Shown: positions 10,931 through 24,614, counted from the first letter of the stretch. The stretch is 64,000 nt of DNA from Boswellia sacra (GCA_013180625.2 SNVD02011551.1:1-64000), one strand, 5' to 3'. Numbers and translations: made by a program. The notes: generated by a model not told the origin, from the letters alone.

Positions 10931-11471
10931 GGATATATACTTAGCATTTTTTGGCCACCTAATGTTGCCGAATACCAATAAATATACAATACTCAGCTGG
11001 TGCTCTTCTGCCCAGTATTATATATTTATTTATTTTTTGCATATGTTGTATATATTTGTAAATATGCTGTATATATTTGTAAAAACAAATATCCGAAATT
11101 TTTTTGAATGTTACATGCAGTTCATTGAAAATCAACTCCCAAAATGTATAAATCAACAAATTAATGAACCAAATGTATAAAATCATTTCCCTAGTGATGC
11201 TATGTCAATGCCAAAACACATCCAAGTCATTATATAAAGCTACTTCATCAACAATAGTCTGAACTCCACACATATAAGAGAGGTGTCTACCTTCTATTAA
11301 TTCACTTTTTGCCACCAAGTGTTTGGATTATAGCTTCCAGGAGTTTAATTTCATTATTTAAATAAGAAATGCATACTTATACACTAGTGGTCCATCACAA
11401 TATCGTTATTGAAAGAATCATGACATCTTCTGTCCTCCTAATTAAATTATGGAAGATTTTCTGACACTTAC
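10931..11471. other. CACTA interior, no gene seen
   Basis: AT-rich sequence lies between the left subterminal repeats and the captured PHYLLO fragment. It contains a short imperfect repeat of 'gtatatatttgtaaatatgct' (11049-11085). I see no supported coding sequence. Confidence 0.4.
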
Positions 11472-12950
11472 AACAGCAACTATCCCTAGGTTAGAATACT
11501 TCTCAAGCATATGAAGAGGATTTTCCTGGATTCTGTCAATGGTTTCATCCAATGCTACAGGTAAGCGACTTTCTTTACAGTACTTTATAATATCATCTTC
11601 ATCACGAACAGATTCCTGAAATTTATGAACGTTACTCCCTAAAGGAAAAATTCACCAAACAAGAAGTTATATGCAAAATCTATGATAAGATCAATAGACC
11701 TAGACCAAAGAGATGTTGAAAGAAAGAAAACCTACAGTTAAATTGTCAATACTAAGAGATATGCCTATTGCAATTTTAAATAGAAAGGTTATTGAAGTGT
11801 TTTAGATTACCTGCAATCGTTGATCCTCTAAAAGTAATAATGTTTAGAACAATAAATTTTAACAGTTCCACAAGATTATGCCCCAATATACTGTAGGTCA
11901 CAACTTTTAACCAAAAAGCCAAATTCAAGAGCTTTTTCATAGGTCCAATTACAATTGGCATCCATACGGAGACGAATCTGGTGACCGACTTCCTTTCTTA
12001 CTTCTTGTATAACTGTAGCATCTTTAAGAGGTTCTGCCCGACGTGCAACCTATTGTAAATAATGATTTATTTTGACATCACAAGTGTTGATTTACCATAA
12101 ATACAAATGAAAATAGAAAAAAAATTATAGGAATGTAAACTACTGGAAGAAACCTCACAGAGACTTTTTTAATTTAAGAACTATAGCTTTGTTAAGATTG
12201 TCTTTCTTTAAGCTTGATGGCAGTGAATCTTTCCCTAACAAGAGTTTTTGCGATATTAGCAACTTTTGCAGGAGTACCAGTAGAGTCAACAAGAGCATAA
12301 ATCTTAATACTTATGACTCTTTAGATACTCCATCTGCTTCAGTATCTGGGTAGAGTATGTTTAAGAAGCTAGAACCATGCCTCGCTACTATAGCATTAAG
12401 GATAGCCATTTTCAAACCACATCTAATACTTGGAAATACTGAGCATGCCTGTATATCATCCCCACCAGAAAAAATAAAATAAGAATAAGAATATAGACAA
12501 CATAAGCTATCAATAAAAACTCCTAATAATATGATGAAGATTAATGGACCTATAGGTACTCCTAGCTTGTTCCATATCCATGAAGAAAACGAACCCTTCA
12601 ACAGAGTTAGGAAGTAGCTGATCTTAGCTCCTTTTGTCACATGAAAAAGAAACCTAAGTTGCTCTTCTACATCCACTAGGTTTTCTTCATGGATTTCAAG
12701 AGGTGCAACCTTTATTTAAAAAAAAAAAGTGAGATTCAGAATTGTGTTATCATAAGAGAAGACAAAAAGGACAAAAAATAGCGAGACATATACATAAAGC
12801 TCAAGTATAACATAAAAATTATAAGCCAAAGAAGATGAGAACACATAATAGAAAATTATAATTACAAGAATTTTCTCACTCATTAATCATTTACATTGTA
12901 ATTTTTACAACTCGGCTTCAGTTAATCATTGGTTCAATATTCTAATTATC

Positions 12951-12994
<44 letters not shown>

Positions 12995-13937
12995 GGCTTG
13001 GATCTTTCAAAAAAATTTTTTTATGTAAATCTTACTTATGGTTAATTTTAAAAGTCAAAAAGTCATATATAATAGTACTAACTCAAAAAAATTGGATTAA
13101 GATGAATGATTGTAAATTTACATAAAAAAAATGTAAATAAAAAATTGATATACAAGTTTTGAACCACTAGATTATGTGATTTAACGGTTTAGAGTAAATG
13201 TGAAATGTGTCCTTTTTCAAAGTGCATTTATTATGCTTGTTATGTTCAATCTTAGATATTAAAAAGGTGCATAGATCTAATGAATCAGAACTTGTGTAAC
13301 AAATAGGCAAATTGTGTAAGAAATGTGTTTCCATGGATCGTTGGAACCACACAGAAGTGAAAAAGATGAAAGACAAAAAAGGGAGAAATATGGAATCAAA
13401 AACAAAAACTTACCTCACCATGCCCAACATTTCCATCCTCAAGATATAGTGTTAGAATAAAACTTTCTCTGTAGAATTTACTTTGGTCATGATTAATGGA
13501 ACTGGAAGTAGGTGGAGCACAAAGCTTAATTCTGTCACAATAAAATTTGGAAAAAAAAAATCTAATTACCACCACAATTAGTTACATCAAGATTTCAAAA
13601 TTTATTCTTGGTAAATAAAGCCTCACCTATACAGTGAATACTCCATTCTATGGATCTTACAAATAGAGTGACCACATGAAATAGATCCTGAAACGGAAAG
13701 CCTTGAAAGGATGTCAAAAGCATGACCTGTTGCTTGGCATGCAAATTTTCTTAAAGTACTGGGAAGAGGACAACAATATTTTAGTATAGCACATGGGTAA
13801 CCTCTTAACCCCAAAAGAGATTATTAATCAAGAAGGAATTAGGCCAAACAACCTGTGGAAGGTGGCATTTTCATCAGTGTAGCTCTCAACTTCAATGACA
13901 CAATCTGTCCCTAGATGCAAACATGTGACTAAAGCAT
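11472..13937 (-). pseudogene. PHYLLO: Captured PHYLLO fragment (OSB synthase / MenC region), seven exons
   Basis: PHYLLO is the plant chloroplast fusion of MenF-MenD-MenC-MenH in phylloquinone synthesis. On the minus strand I can read exons at about 13937-13853, 13758-13627, 13531-13414, 12709-12550, 12448-12190, 12049-11890 and 11615-11472. Together they follow the order of the MenD end and MenC. Landmarks are DCVIEVES, STLRKFACQA, ICKIHRMEYSLYR, KLCAPPTSSS, VDVEEQLRFL, KGSFSSWIW, PSIRCGLKMAILNAI, VDSTGTPAKVAN, RMDANCNWTYEKALEFG, and LPVALDETIDRIQENPL. Several splice junctions are exact (for example 13853/13758, 13627/13531, 13414/12709). Introns are kept, so DNA was captured, not mRNA. A frameshift lies in the fifth exon near 12310. 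The rest of PHYLLO is absent on both sides, so it cannot make the enzyme. Confidence 0.85.
12954..12991. repeat. (TA)n microsatellite in PHYLLO intron
   Basis: About 19 TA units between the third and fourth captured PHYLLO exons (13414 and 12709). It lies in intron sequence. Confidence 0.9.
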
Positions 13938-14091
13938 CTTTGACATGTTATTACTTTGACATGTTATAAGGCGTAAGCTGAATAAACAGTAATATATTCC
14001 ACAACTTTGAAGAGTAATGCTAGATTTCTTCCCTAGTCTTTGATCAAGATCTATCTTTGTAAAAGCATAAAAACATAAAGACTTAACGTAC

Positions 14092-14230
14092 TTGTGGTGC
14101 TCTGAAGCTCTCTCGTAATCCCTTGTGCATGCAATTCAGCAGCTTTTTGTGCTGCCTCAACTTGTTGTTTTTCTAAATGGGCATGACCACCAACTGTAAT
14201 GGCAGCATCTAGCTCTCTTTCCAGGGTCTA
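14092..14230 (-). pseudogene. Possible captured exon, Ala/Gln/Glu-rich helix, unidentified
   Basis: On the minus strand an open stretch of about 45 codons encodes an Ala-, Glu- and Gln-rich segment that looks helical or coiled-coil (includes LEKQQVEAAQKAAELHAQGI). It is followed by a plausible splice donor (GTACGT). It does not look like PHYLLO or a CACTA protein, so it may be an exon of a second captured gene. I cannot name the source. Confidence 0.4.
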
Positions 14231-16239
14231 CTCTTTGTTCAAGCACCTATATGCATAACATAGGTGGAATAAGTATCCTATTACTGTAATATTATTTTAG
14301 CAGGATAAAGAGTTAGAAATTGGTATGACTAGGATTGCTCTTCAACAATCCCACATAGAACACAAGTGAAAACAATATAGAAATAGAGTAGAGACAGTAA
14401 AATAAGTAGGAATTCTTAGAAAATATCCTGCATAAACTTGGATAGCTAGCAGACTGTTTGAGAGGTCTGCCAGCTCTCCCTAGAGACAGAATCTCCATAA
14501 TCCTCTAAAAAGATGAATACCCCTTTCTGTCTCTCTCTATTTCCCGCTTATTCTCTAACTAACTCAGCACATGTTCCTAGGAAAGAATTACCAATTTCCA
14601 CTACCAAAAACATAACAGAAAAATAAAGAGTAGAAAAGGACAATCTCCATCTTGCCCCTCATTTCTTATTATCCAAATGGCGCCTAGCATATGTGAACCT
14701 AATTGGAGGCCTATTAGAAATGCACTGCAGGCTGCAGGCTGCAAAAGCAAAGTTTACATTTAAGCAATTTTATGAACTCAAACAAAAAGTTCTCTGCCCT
14801 GGAAATTTACTTTCTTTCATTTCTTTTCCTGCAAAGTTTACATCTATTTGTGCAACATCAAATGCTACTTTTTTTTGGGCAACAAACTGTATGAATTATG
14901 AAGATATTTTGCACTTCGTGGTGGATTTTAATAACTTAGATAAATTGAAACTCCATTCACTATAACATAAAATGTGCAAAGGCTTGATACATTTAAATAA
15001 TTCTCAACAGGACATTAAAGATATATACTTTGTTATTCCAGATATTGTTCTTATAGTCTTACTTTCTACTAAGCTATTGCCAAATTGCAGAGGACTCATA
15101 CCCCAGTTAGCAATTAATTTACAAATACTGGATATCCTGAAATTCTTAGAATGAATTAGGATGTGGCAAAGAGAGATGCCTGCCCATCTGTCTTCTTCTC
15201 AGGAGGCATTTAAACATCAAATATTCATAATTCATAATACCAGATGGAGCGGTAACAAATTTATATCTTTGCGATTCAAAATGTGAGTATCATTACGATT
15301 TCCTACAAACCTGCATCTTCTTAATTATGGCGATTTCAAGGCTCTTAAGACATGAATAAGAAATAATTCTAACTTAATAGCATATAGGCTATGTTAAGTC
15401 ATATAAAGAAATTCACCAACACTATCCTCCAAGCAACCAGTTTAATCAAATAAAGAAATGATATATAACATGCATTACAATAAACAGCTCCAGTACATAT
15501 AAATAAACTGAAGAAATTAACACTTTAATAGCTTAATACAGTCTTCAATTAGATTTAAACATAATATATATCATATGAACATAGTTGTCATCTACAAAAT
15601 CCAAGCACTTAAATGGACATTTAATTAATGCATAGTAAAGACATACCTGGAACCTGGAAGCTCAAATAGTTGCAAATCTTTTAAATGAATCAACTGCTTG
15701 TTATAAATCATGATTTTCTCCATTGCTCATTCAAATATATCTACTTTCAAAGCATACAAAGACATAGTGATTTAACAAAAACTTTGAAACACAAAAATGA
15801 ATGATCAAACAAATCTGTTAGTAATAAACCATGGTTAGTAAAGAGCCACGTTCAACTTTACTAATATATACGTAAGGAGAGTACTCCAAAAACTTGACAA
15901 TAATAGTTTCTAGATTCTTTAACGAAAAAGCCCTAAAAGATTGATCATGTTTAAATGGTTCCTATCCATCTACTTCCAAATTGCCCTTTCCATCATGTAA
16001 TCATGGCTCCACAAAAATCAACATATCCATCAGCATCTACATGTTTAAACAAAAAGATCATCGTCTATATCTTCAAAATAACATTCAAATTTGTTAGTCT
16101 TCCATCTGTAACAATAAAAATATAACATAAATTAGAACCAAAGATACATCAAATTAGTTACATTTACCGAACTAGTACCAGAAAAACATACTCATATAAA
16201 TGAATTATACTTGTAAATAACTGATTGTTTCAATTTTTG
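14231..16239. other. CACTA interior with one possible exon (15645-15722, minus)
   Basis: Mostly AT-rich sequence with no clear gene. On the minus strand, 15722-15645 reads as an open stretch starting with Met and containing QLIHLKDLQLFELPGS, then a good splice donor (GTATGT). It could be an exon of the same unknown source as the one at 14092-14230. Evidence is weak. Confidence 0.3.
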
Positions 16240-19200
16240 TTGGCAAGCTGCTCTAGAATGATGCCAGATACATGGTTCGCCTACTCAGTTCTAATGTCAT
16301 TCACCTCATTGTCACTGTATTTGTCCTTGTAATTGAACTAAGACATAATCATGTACAACAATAGTAATATCTCATGGTTGAACCATTGAGAAAATAATTT
16401 ATTGCATTATTATCATCTAACCTTCTCAGAGAGGATTTCGGGGTCTGCTATGATCTCCTTCATACATTTGAGTACGTAATATCCACATTCTATCGATCCC
16501 TCTTATCCTGGTCCCTAATTATGCAAAAACTGGTGTTAGTGGCTCACAAACACTATTTGAATAGATGAAATATATACAAAGTATTAGTTAATGAAATTAA
16601 ATTATTTTCTAGTATACCTTTACGATTATCCATGGATTTTTCTACTTCATATTTTTGTCCACTGCAGATTGCCACATCATGAACCCTCTGAAAACAAATA
16701 ATTGCACTTTGAATAATTGTTTTTTACACATATCCTCAAATTTTGATGATTAGAAATAAAGGTAAAAACTTACTAGTTAAGTACTTGCTTGGCACCTTCC
16801 TGAATTCCTTTCCTCAGGGAATCTATATGAAATATCCTTAAAGAGGACAAGTTAAGAATAATCAAAGTCCAATGGTATCTGCATATTGAAAGCAAATAAA
16901 CCCAAGTCAATAAGTGTACAAAATGCTGGTTCATTTAAAAACACAACAAAGAAAATTGGCCTAGGGTTGTAAGGAATGAACACATAGTCTCTATTTTTCA
17001 ATTTTTCTAGCTTGTCTGCAAGTGACTGAGACATTTGTAAACACAGTTGCTTGTCCTTCAGTTTGCTTGCAAGTATGGTTTCAAGGTGAATAAACCCAAA
17101 CTTCACCGAGGCCGATCCACCATCACAAGCCCCATACAGATAACTACATGTATTAATCAATAATGAATTAGTTTTTTGTACAAAATATATGAAGTAAGCT
17201 AATGATATAATCATTAACACAATGTAAATAGGTGAGAATTCAAAACCTCATATAAATTGTAAGACAATTCTGACTTAGCTCTTTAAAATCAATCATACAA
17301 TACATGTCAGAGTAAGACAAGAAAGTTTTCACTGGGTAGCCAAAAATGCCATCATTAAAATGGATTTCAAGCGATTTTTCTTCTTCCCCTCTAATCTTCA
17401 TGAGCGCTTCAAAATGGCTAACGGGTTGAGGCTTTTCAACGGTCCGTTTCTGTACTACATCAGCTTTAAGCCCCTTCAATTCCCTACTTAGGTTCTTTTT
17501 TTTTTTTTTTAGGTGATTCATCACTTGAGTCCTTTATAAAAACAACTTAAACGTTTAATTACTGTATATTATATAACAATAATACAAATAATGTTAATTT
17601 AACCTAGGTCATGATGATGAATTGTTTACCTCAGACCATATAACAAGTAGATGCGCTGGCCATAGCGCATGGCAACCACATGCCTCATATAAAGTGACTA
17701 TGTCATCACTTTTTTATTCAATGGGGAGAAGAGTATATTGATCATAGGCTTGATCAAGTGACACAATTTCATTTGGAATCGAATCTTTCAAAATGGTTAC
17801 AGTGCCCACAGTGATTCCACCATCCTCTACTTTCAAATCACAGCATTTCCTCTAAGTCATAACATTAAATTACATGTCAATATTGTATTTATACTCAAAC
17901 AGTAACTACATAAATTTTTATATAATATAAGGAAATTAAACACTGCACCAGTGGTACCTCTCTATTTCCATATGCAGTTTCTGGTTTTCCAGGTTCCTCG
18001 TTGTCGCTGTTTGACAAATCTTCCAATTCTAATTGCTTCCCAACTTTGGAAGTGCTACACTTCCTTGACAACTCAACCTCATCTTTTATCAATACACCCG
18101 AAGTTGGGGTCTGTTTCAAATCATCAAAAGCTTTAATATCTGTTTCCTTCTCCACTCGTTGTGTGTTACTTGAGCTAGTTGACTTAATAGTTGCAACTTC
18201 ACTCCTAAGTCTTGCTATTTCATCATGGGATTCCTTCAGTTGCCTCTCCAACTCCTGTACTTTCTTGTCTCTCTCATAATATCCATGAACAATTTTAAAA
18301 TATGAAGTTGGTGTGACAAATCTCCCAACCCCTCTCACTAGACCCCTATGCTCCGATTTCCCCAATGCTTGAGTGAGTATATCATTCCTTGATGATATGT
18401 CTGTCACACTTGACTGCGGCTGCCTCTTCAACTCTTCCTGCAACAAACAATCCATGTATTAAATTAGGAAATAACTAATACACCATTATTTGGAGTAAGT
18501 ACCAAAGAAAAATGAATCATGAAAATCTCAACAAAGTCATATAGCACCCCTACAAAGGGTTGTCTGCAACTATGCACATTTTAGAAACCCTACCACCAAC
18601 ACCCACCTCCCCCTCCCCCCCCGCGCCAAAAACCCTCAACAATATATTATTAATACTTGTCCACACTTTTTTACAAATGCTTGAAAGGGAATCCTATCAA
18701 ACTTGCTGACTAATCTGATACATCCACTTCTATGCAATTGTACTTTAATATGGTTCATATATGAAAATTTAATGACATGCATTGATAGGGAGACCGGCTA
18801 TATATGGCTGCATATAACTACATATATTTGATTATGAGAAATCAAATCTTCCACAGTTTCAAAAATTAGCATCTACTTAATAAACTCTTGACTACATATG
18901 ATCAACATGCAAATACTGATAACCAACTCAAACATGCAAGGTCACAAATAATAGAATAAAATAAAATCTACTAGAATACAAATGACTTTGCACATGTGCA
19001 CAATTAGAATACAGTGTAGACTACTTACAATCTTCTCAATTACTGGAACAACGTTAGGATGGTAATCCCCATCCTTCCTTTTTCGATCCCTTTTCCATAG
19101 GTCACATCAATCAATAGGTGAATCCCAATCTCCAGACTCTATCCGCTGTAGTAAAATATTTTAACCATTAACTAAACATGAAGACTAAAGTGTAATGGGT

Positions 19201-21055
19201 TTCGAACAACTTAAAACAACATTATCATCAATCAGAATATTCATTACCATCTCCTCTTCGATCTTTGCATATCCTAACCTACCTGTACAATGACCGTACT
19301 TGTTCTCATAACGTCTTTCCTGTTGTTGTTCACTGAATTCCTTCATAAAACATTAAAACATAACCCCAAATTTAGGATATGCAACAAAAACTAATGTCAT
19401 TGAAATTATAAACAAGAAACTTTAATGACATAGACAGAACAGTATATCAATCCAATCTGGGTATGAATGAAACGTTAAACAAGCTTCGAACATATTATTT
19501 ACAAATAAGATATCATGAGTCAAGGGTAAGGAAGCACGTGCTAATCAATTGAAATAATATTGTCAGAAATACCCTAATAGTTTTAGTCATTATGATGTCC
19601 CAGAAAATACGAACTATCAACATCTTTCACTACTACCCATGCCGAATTATAATTTCATTCTTTCCACTTCCACGAACTTTAAGAAACTACTCTTAAATCT
19701 CTTTCTAAACGTTACTAGAATTAAATCGGTTAGTCAGGACATTTTACAATTGTTATTTTAATGCCGAACAATGGAGAAATACGAGGAGAAGAAGGTATTT
19801 CACTTAAGTTCATTTCACATTCGTGGAACTTGCAAGTACAAATTTGACTCTATAGCCCCAACTTGACAATACAATCATAGCAACAAGAAGAAGAAAAGAG
19901 ATTATTCAAAATAAAAGTAACACAGGATAATAAAACTTCATAGCATCGTGGAACATGTAAAGTCGTAGATTCAATAACTAACACAACCTAAAAGTTGACA
20001 ACATTAAGCACCAATTACTCTTTTATAAAATTCACCTACAAGTCACAAATATTTGATATATTTTTTATCAATCACAATTTATGCATAATTAAATCAACAA
20101 TTCCAGACAACTAGTAACCTATAACAGTGTAATCATATTATGTGATGCACACAACTATACTGAAGGGGCATATTAATGATTACTATTTCTGCACACATAA
20201 TATCGCCAAGTAGGTTAATTAATCAAAAGAAACCTGAAATGTTTATAGAATCAACAACAGATTTTGCATTCAATTAGTTAATAAAGAAATTACCCCAAAT
20301 TTGTCTCTCAAACGACTTTCAACAAATCTTTGCCAGTCCTCTTGTTTAATGATATTCTTGTACAATGGTGGAGGATGTCGCAACTTCTTGGGATCATCCT
20401 TGTACGAAAGGATAAATTTTGTGGTCAACCTTGTCTTAAAAGAGTACCATGCTTTGCCAGCTCTCTTCATCAATCTATCCTTCGATCTGGCATCTACATC
20501 AAACTTTTGCTGCAAGGAAATTAAATGGAGTATATAAACTAATAAACAACCAAGGTTATGCAGAAATATAATCCCTATAATTTGATTCATTAGATTATTA
20601 CTTTGCATAAGAGTAACTCAACATATTAACAATATCACCTAAAACATATTAAAGAAAACAAGTTGGAAAAAATGAATTTTGTAATTAAGCAAAATAGAAA
20701 GAAAGGAAAGTGCCAAGTAACATGAGTATATATTGACAAAATTTTGCATTCTAAGACTTACTATCAGGTCTGCCCATATCTTCTCTTTGTAAACTTCATC
20801 CACATTTCACCAATCCATGTCCTGAATTGGGACTGTTTGGCATGCAAAACAACCAATCTGGGTTGTTAAGTCTGTAGCATTTGCCCCAACATGCTGCCCA
20901 TACTGATTGCATTGCAGTTTCAGTATTTCACCTTTATTTTTTTTGTTGCACTTCTTATTTGTGCAAGGGCCTCTAGTTTTGCGCTTTTTGGGTGGGGACT
21001 CATCCATGTGATTAATGCCTTTATGTTCATTGCCATCTTCATCTCCCATAGCCAC
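16240..21055 (-). pseudogene. CACTA second gene: Transposase_24 (Ptta/En/Spm) with C-terminal Ulp1-like protease
   Basis: A multi-exon minus-strand gene. Exon 1 (about 21055-20760) has a basic nuclear-type tract (PPKKRKTRGP) and ends past an in-frame TGA that replaces Trp near 20807. The next exons at about 20512-20288 (KFDVDARSKDRLMKRAGKAW, then YKDDPKKLRHPPP), 19349-19248 and 19147-19031 give the Transposase_24 domain. The exon at about 18437-17952 adds LGKSEHRGLVRGVGRFVTP and a coiled coil (KVQELERQLKESHDEIARLR). Downstream pieces (17850-17630, 17524-17240, 17150-16852) lead to an Ulp1 (C48 peptidase) domain: 'NRDYVFIPYNP' near 17010-16978 and the active-site context IECGYYVLKCMKEI, Cys codon at 16485-16487. 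The frame ends near 16240. Stops near 19112, 17725 and 16285 show decay. In En/Spm-type elements this partner binds subterminal repeats; the protease fusion is known in plants but its role is unsettled. Confidence 0.75.
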
Positions 21056-21335
21056 CTGCTTGCAGTTACAAAAAAAAAAAAAAAAAAAAAAGAAATAAGT
21101 TATTAATCAAGATCAGCAACTACTAATGAGTATGAAATCAACATAAGTCATCCACATTTTGAACAAGTTTCTCCAACAATAAACATATACCATTTCCAAG
21201 TCCTTTCATTTCAATGTGGTGTTATCAACCCAAATAACCTCTAAATCATTGCGAATACAACCACTATCATCATCATCACATGTATCAAATGCCTCTAAGG
21301 AAGGCAGGACATTGGTAAAAGGATGTTGTTCAACC

Positions 21336-24300
21336 AAAGGAGGAATATCATCTTGACTTCTATCAACTTTGTATGAGTTATCACATGTGAATTGTACAAT
21401 GGACCACCTAGTGACATAAAAGACTTGCTTTACTTGTGATGCTAGGACAAATGAATCTAATTTGTTGCCAATATTACACCGAATTCATCCATCCGAACCA
21501 CTCTGCTATTGTTAATCTAATCACATTTAAACATGGGGAAACTAAACATGTGATAGTCAAGAGACCAAATTTCCCGTATTATACCATGGAAACTTAAGTC
21601 CCCGACAATTCATTTTTTGTCTTTGGCACTTGCAATCTGCATTATCGTTGCAATAATGGTCACTCCACTATTTTGATTCACCTTAGTTTCCCCATGGTCT
21701 TTTGTGTGATAATGACAATTGTTGATGACATAACCCGAATAAGATGTCACATATGGATGGGGCCCTTGCGCAAACCATTTCGAGGTGGAGGTGATTTCTT
21801 CCCCGTTGTTAATTAACCTTCCAACCTAGGATGAAAGTAACAAAAGTGTTATTGATATCTGATATATTGATAAAAAACTACAATATTCCATTTTTTTAAA
21901 AAACAAATTAATATAAGGCTTCTTTTACCTTATCTTTGAACCAATCAATGAAGGTTCGATTATGTTCATCTTGCACCCACTTGGCATTTCTAGATTGCCT
22001 TGGAAAATTATCCTTCAACCATTTATTATGCAATCTAACAAAAACCAAAAAAATTGATTGTCAACGAATGATAGAGGTTGAATAACATAAGCTGAATACA
22101 AGATGTTGCCAAAGAAAAGTTGACACTTACTCAATGTAAGGTTGGATATCGTCGACGTTTTGGAGGACATAGAGGTGTGCTTGTAACCATTCGTCTTGGC
22201 TAATTGAAATCACCTAACCCCCAAGAAATGGCCCATCTGTTTCAATTTCTTCATCAACGAAAGTCACATACCCGGAGCAAAAGTCAATTACTTCCATGGC
22301 AATGTAACACTCAGCAATACAACCTTCAATACGATTTCTATTTCGTACGTGCCCTTTAAGGATTTTCATGAATCTCTCAAAAGGATACATCCATCTAAGG
22401 TAGAAAGGCCCACACAATCTAACTTCTCTAACTAGATGTACAGTTAAATGAACCATGATGTCAAAAAACGAAGGTGGAAAGTACTTCTCCAACAAGCACA
22501 AGGTAATGACTAGATCATCTTGCACCTTATCTAACTTAGGAACATCAACCACTTTGGTACAAAGCTCATTAAAGAAGAAACAAAAACATGTAATTGCATA
22601 ACGAACTTGTTTGGCCAACATTGATCTTATTGCCAAAGGAAGAAATTGTTCCATAAGAGCATGACAATCATGGGATTTTAAACCAACAAGCTTTAAGTCA
22701 TCCATGGATACAAGGTTCTTAAGGTTTGAACAATATCCAAAAGGGACTCTAATATCATATAATGTCTGGCAGAACATTTGTTTCTCTTTCTTGCTAAGTG
22801 TGTAGCACGCTAGAGGCAAATAAGTATGATTTTTTTTTTTGTAACCAATGGTTGTAACTCTGCCCTCAAACCCAAATCAACAAAGTCTAACCTAGACTTA
22901 AGGCTATCTTTTGTTTCTTTAGGAATGTTTAATAGAGTCCCATAGATACTTTCACAAACATTTTTTTCAATTATGCATAACATCAAGGTTGTGACGAACA
23001 TGTAAATGTTTCCAATACGAAAGACTAAAGAAGATGGATTTTTTCTTCCAACACAAGTAATCATCGTTGTCCACTTTTTTGCGCTTTCCATCCTTACTTT
23101 TCCCCCAAGATACTTGGAAATTTTCTAGCTTATCTAATATGGCTTCCCCACTAAGCGGTTTTAGAGCAAGGCCATTTTCTTATTCCCCATTAAATGCCTT
23201 CTTCTATTTTATAAATTGATGATTTCTAGAGAGGAAATTAAATGCCTTCTTCTGTTTTATAAATTGATGATTTTTAGGGAGGAATCGCCTATGGCCCATG
23301 TAGATATTTTTCTTGCCAAGTTTTAATCTACATGAAATAGTTTCTTCCCCACATATTGGGCAAGCATAATCACCCTTTACTGAGCAACCAGAGAGGTCAC
23401 CATAGGCTAGAAAGTCGTTGATCGTCCATAACAAGACAGCTTGCATGTTAAAAGTTTCTTTCTTATAAGCATCATAGACCTCAACACATTCCTCCCATAA
23501 AAGTTTCAAGTCATCTATTAATGGGGCTAAATAAACATCTATGTCATTATCGGGTTGTCGTGGTCTCAATATCAGAATAGATAACATCATGAATCTTTTT
23601 TTCATGCACAACCAAGGAGGAAGATTAAAGGTAACCATGACAACAGGCCAACAAATATAAGTAGTACTTAGTGTACTATGAGGATTTATCCCATCAGCTA
23701 AAATAGCAAGGCGAAGGTTTCTACTTTCAACACCGAAAGCAGGCCACATCCTATCAACTAATTTCCAAGATGGTGTATCGGCTGGATGCCTAAGTTTACC
23801 ATCTATGATTCTTTTTTTAGCATGTCAAGTAAGGTTTTTTGCAATCTGAGGAGACTGAATAACCTTCTAAACCTGGGAATGAGTGGGAAGTACCACAGTA
23901 CTTTTGCTGGAATGCCCTTTTTAGCTTTGGAAGTTTTATCACGTACTTTCTAGCATGACAACCCATATGTAGGACAACATGATAAAGATGCATACTCTTT
24001 CCTATATAAAATGCAATCATTGGGGCATGCATCTATTTTTTCATAAGACAAACCCAAGGCAACCATTGTTTTCTTAGCTTCGTACATGGATGAAGGCAGT
24101 TTGTTGTTTGGTGGTAACATTTCAGATAACACATTGAGTAATTCTAAGAAACAATTGTTTGACCAACCAAATCTCCCTTTAATTTTGTAAAGCTGCATCA
24201 ATGCAGATAGTTTTGAGTGGGAAGTGCAACCTGGGTATAAGGGCTTCTCAGCATCATCAAGTAAATTTTTTAATTTTTTAGGATCATCCTCATTGTACTT

Positions 24301-24614
24301 AAAGGCATCATTCACCATATCTAGTATATCATCCATGGGGAATTCAGGGCATTCGGCAAATGATGACTTCCTTCTGCTATTTGGATTGACTTCACCATGC
24401 CAAATCCAGGTTTTGTAGGTTATGTGAAAACCATTACAAAATAAATTTTGGCGCACTTCATTGTGGGTGTGGAAGGCTAAACAACGACATACATTACAAG
24501 GGCATTTAATGAACTTTAGGTCAGTTGTATGCTCTGTGCAAAGTCTAGGAAATTCTTAACCCCTATGTCATATTCCAGAGATAATCTATTCGACCAAATC
24601 CAGGATTTATCCAT
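21336..24614 (-). pseudogene. CACTA TNP2-type transposase, frameshifted
   Basis: The transposase cuts and joins CACTA ends in the nucleus. Reading the minus strand from ATG at 24614: Transposase-associated domain (MDKSWIWSNRLSLEY, then FCNGFHITYKTWIWHGE), TNP2 N-terminal region with KIDACPNDCILYRKEY (about 24050-24005), Transposase_21 domain at 23749-23285 (LRLAILADGINPHSTLSTTY, CWPVVMVTFNLPPWLCMKK, NDIDVYLAPLIDDLKLLWEE, LLWTINDFLAYGDLSGCSVK, CPICGEET), DUF4218 at 22819-22214 (with FMKILKGHVRNRNRIEGCIA), and DUF4216 at about 22030-21336 (NAKWVQDEHNRTFIDWFKDK, HPYVTSYSGYVINN). Stops and frameshifts occur near 24520, 23945, 23815, 23200, 22815, 22205 and 21615. A 46-bp tandem duplication at 23191-23282 shifts the frame. 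Not functional as it stands. Confidence 0.85.
23191..23282 (+). repeat. 46-bp tandem duplication inside the transposase
   Basis: The unit starting ATTAAATGCCTTCTTCT at 23191 repeats at 23237 with few differences. Since 46 is not a multiple of three, it shifts the minus-strand transposase frame just after the Transposase_21 domain. Confidence 0.8.
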
